A stretch of 64,000 bases of DNA from Paenibacillus sp. HWE-109 (GTDB taxonomy: Bacteria > Bacillota > Bacilli > Paenibacillales > NBRC-103111), in the NCBI RefSeq assembly GCF_022163125.1, contig NZ_CP091881.1:4650001-4714000 (forward strand). The letters run 5' to 3'. Below the pieces are notes generated by a model, which was not told the origin of the DNA, made no database searches, and was given only the letters and a program-made list of their open reading frames with translations. Made by a program: the position numbers and the translations under genes. How positions within the stretch are numbered: the stretch's first letter is position 1; each line of letters begins with the position of its first letter. Shown piece after piece: positions 58,499-64,000 of this stretch.

Positions 58499-58707
58499 AG
58501 AGCCTCCAAAGACTTCTAATAATCTTGTAGAACTGGCATTTCTCGTGCAAATAAGAGCTCTTGGAGACTCTTTCTTCTTGTAAAAGGGGAGTTTATGCGT
58601 GTTTCACTGGAGATAAGAGTCTTTAAAGAGCGCTACCCATAAAAAAAACCCCCGTTTTGTGCAAATAGGAGCTGCTAAAGACTCTTATTTGCACAATACG
58701 GGGGTAG
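58499..58707. repeat. cluster of short hairpin repeats ('GACTCTTATT' family)
   Basis: Related pieces occur here: CCTCCAAAGACTTCTAATAA, AATAAGAGCTCTTGGAGACTC, GATAAGAGTCTTTAAAGAGC and AGGAGCTGCTAAAGACTCTTATT. They match the units at 63053-63248. The last lies inside a long stem, CCCCCGTTTTGTGCAAATA (58649-58667) with TATTTGCACAATACGGGGG (58686-58704). On the minus strand that stem ends in eight T residues and serves as terminator for the DUF1304 gene. Confidence 0.6.
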
Positions 58708-58719
58708 ACTTCACTATTT

Positions 58720-59079
58720 CTATAACAGAACAATAATAAGTGCAATGACAGCGGGTAACCCTTGCACCAACCAGATCGATTTCTTAGCCGTTGCACCGCC
58801 ATAGAGTGCGGCGATGATTACGCAGATCAAGAAAAAGATTTCTATGGAACGACCGATCACCGGATCAGGATGGACGATCCCCCATACCAGACCTGCTGCC
58901 AGAAATCCGTTGTAGAGGCCTTGATTCGCAGCAAGCGACTTCGATTGCTCAGCTTGTTCTTTGGTCTGGCCGAAAGCCTTCAATCCACGCGGTGTAGTCC
59001 AAAGAAACATTTCCAATACTAAAATATACAGATGTTCAAGTGCAACAAGTCCTACCAAAATGGAAGCCAGCACTAGCAA
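58720..59079 (-). CDS. DUF1304 family membrane protein
   Basis: The 119-residue protein has four transmembrane helices. The family pattern is visible: VALEHLYILVLEMFLWTTPR, AANQGLYNGFLAAGLVWGI and ICVIIAALYGGATAKKSIWL. The role is unknown. GGGGAGAGTTGCTAG lies before the ATG. Its terminator is a repeat-bearing stem-loop at 58649-58704. Confidence 0.8.
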   Translation of the reverse strand: MLVLASILVGLVALEHLYILVLEMFLWTTPRGLKAFGQTKEQAEQSKSLAANQGLYNGFLAAGLVWGIVHPDPVIGRSIEIFFLICVIIAALYGGATAKKSIWLVQGLPAVIALIIVLL

Positions 59080-59132
59080 CTCTCCCCTTTCATATGTATC
59101 TTACAAAAAAAACTGCTTGGCATAAAGCATTT

Positions 59133-59429
59133 TTACTCATTTCCTTCATGCACATGCTCTTTGCAAAAAGCTGCTACGCTAACAACCTCATCATCTTCAA
59201 GCTCAAAATCGAGATAAAGCTGCGTCGTTTTCTCATACACTTCGTACTTCAACAAGCCTGATTTATCTTCCTCTACATTGTAAATAACTCGAATATAGAG
59301 GCCGCTTTCCGAATACATATCGTCATCTTCCTCAACCTCAATATCAAGGAGGAACTCATAGCGCTGTCCGGTCAAAATCTTAAATGGATCCTTCACCAAT
59401 TCGACAGTATAACTTGTGATTGTAAACAT
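59133..59429 (-). CDS. DUF6509 family protein
   Basis: The 98-residue acidic protein begins MFTITSYTVELVKDPFKILT and GQRYEFLLDIEVEEDDDMYS, matching the family opening as I recall it. ATG 59429 is preferred because AAAGG lies nine bases upstream. It is soluble, with strongly alternating beta strands. Function is unknown. Confidence 0.6.
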   Translation of the reverse strand: MFTITSYTVELVKDPFKILTGQRYEFLLDIEVEEDDDMYSESGLYIRVIYNVEEDKSGLLKYEVYEKTTQLYLDFELEDDEVVSVAAFCKEHVHEGNE

Positions 59430-59503
59430 GATGCTCATCCTTTCTGTCCACAGATCCGTATAATTCCAGCTCTGCCTGTGCGCTTTTAATACCTATCGCG
59501 CAT

Positions 59504-59755
59504 TTATTCGTTATCTTTCTTCATTTCCTTAGGTTTGCTGCCCCAGTTTTTCGGGTTCAAATACCGTCTGTATTTCCGTGCAACTTCTTTCCCCAGGATA
59601 AGACCACCTGTCCAGAACATAACTTCGCTGCAAACAAGTAGTCCAGCAATCCAGCCCGTCATCTTTGTCCCCGAATGTACGAGAAAAGGAATCGTAAAAG
59701 CGGATAAGAATGCTAACGCAGAAGCAATCAGCAGTGCTATTCCTAATTTTTTCAA
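59504..59755 (-). CDS. transporter suffix domain-containing protein
   Basis: The TTG start at 59755 follows GGGAGGTTGTCAAGT and yields 83 residues with two transmembrane helices. It has the family pattern GLLVCSEVMFWTGGLILGKE then VARKYRRYLNPKNW. Such small proteins resemble the last two helices of transporters, hence the name; function is unknown. The longer reading from 59812 would contain the ribosome binding site. Confidence 0.6.
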   Translation of the reverse strand: MKKLGIALLIASALAFLSAFTIPFLVHSGTKMTGWIAGLLVCSEVMFWTGGLILGKEVARKYRRYLNPKNWGSKPKEMKKDNE

Positions 59756-59871
59756 ACTTGACAACCTCCCTACGGCAATTCCTTCTTCAAACTTTATATG
59801 ACTTGTCGGCAATTATCAAGTTTTTTAGTTCTTTTCGGGATCCAATGCTCCATGATGCTGCTCCAACAGAA

Positions 59872-59896
59872 AGAACCTAGCCGCAAGCTAGGTTCT
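59872..59896 (-). terminator. terminator of the small XRE gene
   Basis: AGAACCTAG (59872-59880) pairs with CTAGGTTCT (59888-59896). On the minus strand it is followed by TTCTGTTGG, a weak T-tract. Confidence 0.55.
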
Positions 59897-59910
59897 CTTC
59901 CCTAAGTTAA

Positions 59911-60123
59911 TTAGAGCAACTCTATTCGAAAAACTTCTTCTAAATCTTTCTCCAATAAATCACTTAATTTTTTGGCTGTGGCAGGTCCTACTGATTTAAT
60001 TGATCTTTCCAGTAAGCTGATATAAGCATGGCTTAATCCCGAATGCTTCGCCAACTCTCTCTGGGAATACCCCTTTATAATTCGCGCTTTAATGAATGCA
60101 TCGGTTTTAGCCATTATTTTCAT
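59911..60123 (-). CDS. small XRE-family HTH regulator
   Basis: The 70-residue protein is almost only a helix-turn-helix (KARIIKGYSQRELAKHSGLS, HAYISLLERSIKSVGPATAK) like phage-type repressors. GGGGGTAATGGGAC precedes the ATG. A perfect GTTTAC/GTAAAC palindrome lies 33 bp upstream of the start, fitting autoregulation. Confidence 0.8.
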   Translation of the reverse strand: MKIMAKTDAFIKARIIKGYSQRELAKHSGLSHAYISLLERSIKSVGPATAKKLSDLLEKDLEEVFRIELL

Positions 60124-60155
60124 GTCCCATTACCCCCTTATGGAAGTTAATGAAT

Positions 60156-60171
60156 GTTTACAAAAGTAAAC
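60156..60171. promoter_or_regulatory. palindromic operator upstream of the small XRE gene
   Basis: GTTTACAAAAGTAAAC is a 6-4-6 palindrome. A half-matching GTTTACATTTGTAATC occurs at 60288-60303, and related half-sites precede the other XRE gene (62567-62603). Confidence 0.6.
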
Positions 60172-60321
60172 TCCCACTAACGAACACTATTTTCCCGGAA
60201 CTGATGATGATGATGAAACCCTCCCCGTTCCCATCTTGTTCTCCTAGAAATATTATACCATTATTTTTTACAAATGCAACAAGATTTGTTTACATTTGTA
60301 ATCATAAGTTCGAGCTCGGAA

Positions 60322-61170
60322 TTAATTGGGTTCTTCCAGTTTGCTCATCAAGAGTCTGATCTTGGAATCCGTATCTGAATCCTGCGCTGGGGTATAGACA
60401 CTACATCTCAAATCTGTCCGCCCCTGAACCTGAAGCGTCGTCAAATCGAACAGCATTTTGCCTACTTTGGCATGCCGAAATTCAATGAAAACATCCGGTG
60501 CCGTGCTGACATCACTTTGATCCCAGAAGGTGCGAAAGTCCTTGTTCTGCTCACTGATATTCTCAATAAATTCACTGTACCAGTTGTCAGCCACATATTG
60601 CCCGTAATAGGAGCGGAACATCGCCAGGAACCCCTTGACGAAATCACTCCAATTTACCGCCAAAGCTTTCAACTCCTTTCGTGTAAAAAGCAGCCAAATC
60701 ATATTTCGCTGATCAGGGGGAATCTTAGAAAAATCAAGAAATATAGCAGCAGCCGCTTGATTCCAACCTACAATATTGCATCTGCGATCTGAGATAATTG
60801 TTGGGCAGTCGTGCAGCTCCGATAGAATGCGAGTCAATGCTGGGCTAATCGTCGGGCTTTTATCGATAAATGTAGTCGGCGCTGGCTGCTCAAGCGCCAA
60901 CATGAACAAGTACTGCCGCTCATCTTCATTAAGCTGCAAAGCCATTGCGATGCGATCCAGGACCTGAACTGACATTTTGATTTCTCTTCCTTGCTCCAGC
61001 CATGTGTACCAAGTTGTGCTGACGCCCGCTATCGTGGCGACTTCCTCACGCCGGAGACCTGGCGTACGCCTGCGGCTGCCGCTTAATAAGCCAGCTTCAC
61101 TTGGTTGAATTCTCGCCCGATGAACCTTCAGAAATTCAGACAATGCTTGAAGACGTTCTTTGGTGTTCAT
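60322..61170 (-). CDS. XRE/MmyB-type transcriptional regulator
   Basis: The 282-residue regulator has an N-terminal helix-turn-helix with the group's hallmark GSRRRTPGLRREEVATIAGV and STTWYTWLEQGREI. An MmyB-like PAS-type ligand domain follows (PTIISDRRCNIVGWNQAAAA, FIEFRHAKVGKMLFDLTTLQ). A structural study of this family found fatty acid in the ligand domain. Here the gene is divergent from a second fabF, so control of fatty-acid elongation is a reasonable inference. Confidence 0.85.
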   Translation of the reverse strand: MNTKERLQALSEFLKVHRARIQPSEAGLLSGSRRRTPGLRREEVATIAGVSTTWYTWLEQGREIKMSVQVLDRIAMALQLNEDERQYLFMLALEQPAPTTFIDKSPTISPALTRILSELHDCPTIISDRRCNIVGWNQAAAAIFLDFSKIPPDQRNMIWLLFTRKELKALAVNWSDFVKGFLAMFRSYYGQYVADNWYSEFIENISEQNKDFRTFWDQSDVSTAPDVFIEFRHAKVGKMLFDLTTLQVQGRTDLRCSVYTPAQDSDTDSKIRLLMSKLEEPN

Positions 61171-61188
61171 AATTTTGGCCTCCTTGAA

Positions 61189-61248
61189 ACTTGTAACCTA
61201 GAAGTTATTATACCAGTATAAACCGTTACTTGTAATAGGATAACAAGT
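61189..61248. promoter_or_regulatory. operator-like repeats between the MmyB-type gene and fabF
   Basis: ACTTGT occurs at 61189-61194 and 61228-61233, and its inverse ACAAGT at 61243-61248, giving one inverted pair and one extra half-site in the shared promoter region. Confidence 0.45.
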
Positions 61249-61288
61249 GTGACAATCTAATAGCATTACACGTAAGGAGGAACATGAA

Positions 61289-62524
61289 ATGAAAAGAGTA
61301 GTCGTAACAGGCATGGGGGTCATCACGCCAATCGGAAATGACGTAGATACATTCTGGACGCATCTGTCCGAAGGGAAATCAGGAATTACTACAATTGATC
61401 ATATGGATGTTTCAGCATATAAAACGGACTTTGCTGGGGTTGTGCGAGATTTCGATGCAGAAGCTGCCGTCGGGCGGCGTGAGGTGCGCCGCATGGATCG
61501 CTACTGTCAGTTCGCCGTTGCCGCAGCCAAGCAAGCTATCGAGGATGCGCAGCTGGTGATTGATGCGACCAATGAGGAGCGAGTCGGTGTCTATATCGGC
61601 TCCGGCATTGGCGGAATCCATACGATTCTTGACAATTATCGTACTTTGCTGAACCGCGGACCTAGCCGTGTCAGCCCGACCGTGGTGCCGATGATGATTG
61701 CCAACATGGCAGCCGCCCAGGTTAGCATTCTATTCGGGGCGAAAGGCCCGTCCCTCGCCCCGGTCACAGCCTGCGCCACGGGCAACAATGCCATCGGCGA
61801 GGCTATGAAGCTGATCCAGCGCGGAGGCGCGGATGTCGTCATTGCCGGCGGCGCCGAAGCGACGGTCATCGACCTCGCGCTGGCAGGCTTCGGCAATGCG
61901 ACGGCGCTGTCGACGCGCTGTGAGGCGCCGGAGCAGGCGAGCCGTCCGTTCGACGCGCAGCGCGACGGATTCGTCGCCGCCGAAGGCGCCGGCGTGCTCG
62001 TGATCGAGTCGCTCGAGCATGCCGAGCGCCGCGGGGCCCGCATCCATGCCGAGCTCGTCGGCTATGGATCAACCTCGGACGCCTACCACATTGTGGCGAC
62101 CGATCCAGAGGGCTCGGGGGCCTACCGAGCCATGCGCGACGCTGTTGCCGACGCCGGGATTGCGGCCGAAGAGATCGACACGATCAACGCGCACGCGACA
62201 AGCACGATCGCAGGTGATCTTTCGGAGACGCTGGCGATTAAGCGTCTGCTTGGCAAAGCGGCCTACAATGTGCCGATCAGCGCCAATAAATCGATGATCG
62301 GGCACATGCTCGGTGCCGCCGGCGGTGTTGAAGCCGTTGCACTTATCAAGACGCTGCAAGACAGTTTGATCCCGCCAACCATCAATCTCGAGAACCCGGA
62401 TCCCCAATGTGATCTGGATTATGTCCCTCTCATTGCGCGAAAAGTGGAGCTGCGCTACGGCTTGTCCAGTTCGTTCGGATTCGGCGGGCACAATGCCGTA
62501 CTTATTTTCAAAAAATACAACTAA
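61289..62524 (+). CDS. fabF: beta-ketoacyl-ACP synthase II (FabF-type)
   Basis: The enzyme condenses malonyl-ACP with acyl-ACP in fatty-acid elongation. The 411-residue protein has the catalytic triad Cys162 (VTACATGNNAIGEAM), His302 (INAHATSTIAGD) and His339 (SMIGHMLGAAGGVEA), plus SSSFGFGGHNAVLIF at the end. GTAAGGAGGAACATGAA gives the start. It stands alone, away from the fab cluster, behind a divergent MmyB-type regulator, so it may be a condition-specific second FabF. The middle of the gene is very GC-rich (61750-62200). Confidence 0.9.
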   Translation: MKRVVVTGMGVITPIGNDVDTFWTHLSEGKSGITTIDHMDVSAYKTDFAGVVRDFDAEAAVGRREVRRMDRYCQFAVAAAKQAIEDAQLVIDATNEERVGVYIGSGIGGIHTILDNYRTLLNRGPSRVSPTVVPMMIANMAAAQVSILFGAKGPSLAPVTACATGNNAIGEAMKLIQRGGADVVIAGGAEATVIDLALAGFGNATALSTRCEAPEQASRPFDAQRDGFVAAEGAGVLVIESLEHAERRGARIHAELVGYGSTSDAYHIVATDPEGSGAYRAMRDAVADAGIAAEEIDTINAHATSTIAGDLSETLAIKRLLGKAAYNVPISANKSMIGHMLGAAGGVEAVALIKTLQDSLIPPTINLENPDPQCDLDYVPLIARKVELRYGLSSSFGFGGHNAVLIFKKYN

Positions 62525-62566
62525 TCCTTTCCAATTAATTTCTCATAAACAATTGTAATTACTAAA

Positions 62567-62603
62567 GTAAACTGTTACTATTAGATTGTTTACTAATGTT
62601 TAC
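62567..62603. promoter_or_regulatory. GTTTAC/GTAAAC half-sites upstream of the second XRE gene
   Basis: GTAAAC at 62567-62572, GTTTAC at 62588-62593 and GTTTAC at 62598-62603 lie 25-60 bp before the XRE start. They repeat the half-sites of the palindrome at 60156-60171. Confidence 0.5.
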
Positions 62604-62627
62604 TTTTGTTTGTGAGGGTGAGAATTC

Positions 62628-63017
62628 ATGTATTTTTACGATAAATTAAGAGATATGCGGAAATTGAAAGGCTTCACCATTCGCGAATTGGCTGATCGCT
62701 CGGGCGTTTCTGCGGCCTATATTTCTCAATTAGAGAATGGCAATCGGGGGATTCCCTCACCGGAAGTGTTGATGAAGCTTTCCGAAGGGCTCAATACCTC
62801 ATATTCCGAGCTTATGGATATCGCAGGTTATCTTGAATCATCGCCATCCGAAGCAAACTTCCAAAGCAACCCCGTTAATTTACGTCGGTTTCTCCGTGAA
62901 AATGAGCTCATGTTCGATGGGTTTCTTCTTACACCTGAAGACAAAGAATGGGTCGAGCGGATGCTGACCGTCCTTTTCTGGAAGGAACGCCAAGCCGAGA
63001 AAAATGATGCACAATGA
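62628..63017 (+). CDS. XRE-family transcriptional regulator
   Basis: The 129-residue protein has an N-terminal helix-turn-helix (GFTIRELADRSGVSAAYISQ, NGNRGIPSPEVLMKLSEGLN) and a ~55-residue helical C-terminal part (LRRFLRENELMFDGFLLTPE). GTGAGGGTGAGAATTC precedes the ATG. Its promoter shares half-sites with the small XRE gene 2.5 kb away, on the other side of the fabF pair. The role is unknown. Confidence 0.8.
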   Translation: MYFYDKLRDMRKLKGFTIRELADRSGVSAAYISQLENGNRGIPSPEVLMKLSEGLNTSYSELMDIAGYLESSPSEANFQSNPVNLRRFLRENELMFDGFLLTPEDKEWVERMLTVLFWKERQAEKNDAQ

Positions 63018-63052
63018 AGCGGACATTGCTTGGGCTCAAGAGATAGCCCCAC

Positions 63053-63248
63053 AATAAGAATCCCTATGGACTCTTATTCCGCTTAGAACACTTGTTCCGG
63101 CGTAGTTAGCAGTCTCCAAGGACTCTTATTTGTTCAAATAGCCGGAAATTCCCGGTTGAAGTGACTAATAACAGCCCCTGGAGGCTCTTATTCCGCTCAA
63201 AATCTCGATTGCCGCGCAGATAGCAGTCTCCAAAGACTCTTATTCAAC
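63053..63248. repeat. array of four short hairpin repeats
   Basis: Units at 63053, 63106, 63167 and 63219 share AGTCTCCAAAGACTCTTATT-like cores (variants CCCTATGGACTCTTATTCCG, CCCCTGGAGGCTCTTATTCC), spaced 52-61 bp. AGTCT/AGACT makes a mini-hairpin in each. The spacers are unrelated. Together with a terminator (63277-63326) these fill the gene-free 63018-63419 interval. Confidence 0.65.
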
Positions 63249-63276
63249 CACGCAGAGAGCCTTGACGGATAACGCA

Positions 63277-63326
63277 AAAAGATTGCCTGCTTCCCAGCCA
63301 TCTTGGCTAGGTGCTGGCAATCTTTT
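63277..63326. terminator. bidirectional terminator
   Basis: AAAAGATTGCC (63277-63287) pairs with GGCAATCTTTT (63316-63326), with an inner AGCCA/TGGCT helix. Confidence 0.75.
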
Positions 63327-63419
63327 CGTGTTGTGACGAAGTCTCACAGAGCTTCCTTCGCACTGTAACGCTGTTTGTCAAACTTCGCGCCACTATCCCC
63401 GCCGCTCAGAAGCCCTTTC

Positions 63420-63721
63420 CTACTTAATGGGATAGTCAATCACAATCACATTATCAAGCAGCCCGGCCAGCGATTGGACAAACTGCTGATGTTCAGGATG
63501 CGGTCCATACTGCTGGAGCGCTTCTTGATTCTCAAACGTCACTCGAAGCCCAGTGTATAGCCCTGGATATTGTCAACTTCTTCTGTCACGTTCACGCCAG
63601 CAGTAATTTCGACGATACCGGGGATCAGGTTTTTAAAAGATAACAAGGTTTCGATGAGTGCCTGCTCTTTCTCTGCATCCAATTTCTGCTTGAATTTAAA
63701 AGAAACTAAATGATCATACAT
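63420..63721 (-). pseudogene. Dabb (stress-responsive alpha/beta barrel) protein, frameshifted
   Basis: ATG 63721 (after GAGGAGCATGAGCAT) starts MYDHLVSFKFKQKLDAEKEQ, the typical Dabb opening, and runs through FKNLIPGIVEITAGVNVTEE. The frame breaks after NIQGYTLG at a C-run (63549-63551). The next frame continues perfectly (LRVTFENQEALQQYGPHPEH, QQFVQSLAGLLDNVIVIDYP-IK) and stops at 63420-63422. One extra base would give a normal ~100-residue protein. Decay and sequencing error cannot be told apart. Confidence 0.8.
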
Positions 63722-63909
63722 ATGCTCATGCTCCTCTTTGATTAGTTTTAGAAATCCAGACGGCGATCTCTTCTTACTCATTGTTGGGGTTATTACAGAG
63801 TCCCCTTCTATTTTAGCATACTTTATTTGCCAAATTAAAAGCCGATCGCTATACTTATACATAGATATACGATGCATAGATAATCTACACACAAAGAAAG
63901 GAGCCTGTG

Positions 63910-64000
63910 ATGAAAATCAGCAAGGAGCTTATGAAGGGCAGCACGGTCATTCTGATTCTTACACTTTTGAACCGCAAAGATATGTATGGTTACGAAATGA
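63910..64000 (+). CDS. PadR family transcriptional regulator (partial, runs off the window)
   Basis: The first 30 codons read KISKELMKGSTVILILTLLN then RKDMYGYEM, the characteristic PadR winged-helix opening. AGAAAGGAGCCTGTG precedes ATG 63910. A promoter-like TATACTTATACATAG region lies just upstream (~63850). The target genes would be to the right of the window. Confidence 0.85.
   Translation, partial: MKISKELMKGSTVILILTLLNRKDMYGYEM

Noticed and set aside
61636..62491. Several long minus-strand frames across fabF
   Set aside because: They are antisense shadows caused by high third-position GC in fabF.
63053..63248. Regularly spaced repeats resembling a small CRISPR array
   Set aside because: Repeat units differ in sequence and length, each is a mini-hairpin, related units occur singly at 58.5 kb, and no cas genes are in the window.

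Overview
The window looks like chromosome of a spore-forming, low-to-mid GC Gram-positive bacterium, most likely Paenibacillus or a close relative. The evidence is strong GGAGG-type ribosome binding sites, frequent TTG/GTG starts, endospore proteins (YheC/YheD coat-associated ATP-grasp, YjcZ, a GerPA/GerPF-like protein), several secreted proteins with copper-amine-oxidase-like N-terminal domains, and Bacillus-type housekeeping genes (bcrC, rqcH, xpt, lipM, dat, yqhH/yqhG, yqzE, yhaO/yhaN, ykvI). No rRNA, plasmid or phage backbone is visible. One tRNA (Leu, anticodon CAG) is present.

Layout: 1-6.7 kb is patchy accessory DNA with gene fragments (IS110 transposase piece, RCC1/copper-amine-oxidase remnant, truncated glycosyltransferase partner, broken NlpC/P60) between intact bcrC, a histidine phosphatase, a glycosyltransferase, a COG4705 membrane protein and a DedA protein. 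6.8-10 kb holds an OmpR-type two-component system converging on a YheC/YheD gene. 10-16.5 kb is accessory: a HEAT-repeat gene plus an unknown 334-residue gene and a frameshifted membrane protein sit between two copies of an ~80-bp direct repeat, followed by a PQQ-propeller surface protein. 16.7-21.2 kb is a visibly GC-richer block (chemoreceptor, DinB, NarL/LiaS-type two-component system). 21.3-23.1 kb has an FMN riboswitch driving an EamA-type transporter, then a DoxX-like gene. 23.3-30.6 kb carries rqcH with a frameshift, an antibiotic-type attenuator with an internally deleted ABC-F gene, an intact Cfr-like 23S rRNA methyltransferase, a CD3324-family protein, an SGNH hydrolase and small spore genes. 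From 30.7 to 64 kb the content is mostly core: B12-dependent nrdJ with NrdR boxes, dat, lipM, yqhH-yqhG, yqzE, a Bax1-I protein, tRNA-Leu, cbiZ, xpt, a second DedA, ykvI, yhaO-yhaN, a glycosyltransferase, a diguanylate cyclase, a TetR-MFS efflux pair, and an MmyB-type regulator divergent from a second fabF, flanked by two small XRE regulators. It ends in the first 30 codons of a PadR regulator.

The most interesting locus is 25.0-26.7 kb. A sigma-A-like promoter is followed by a very short upstream ORF and a leader whose segments can form either an intrinsic terminator or an antiterminator. Directly after the terminator lies the remnant of an ABC-F antibiotic-resistance ATPase, in which a Walker A is fused by deletion to a D-loop region. 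The next complete gene is the Cfr-like methyltransferase, which has its own upstream ORF and a hairpin that buries its ribosome binding site. The cis-regulatory apparatus of the lost resistance gene may therefore now feed the surviving one.

Other working units: NrdJ (adenosylcobalamin-dependent ribonucleotide reductase) and CbiZ (cobinamide salvage) point to reliance on salvaged B12. TetR, with palindromic operators at its own and the pump's promoter, forms a self-contained efflux switch. YhaO/YhaN form an SbcCD-like nuclease pair. Four genes (NlpC/P60, the 14.1-kb membrane protein, rqcH, a Dabb-domain protein) are each broken by one base, mostly at short homopolymers. This may reflect decay or sequencing error.
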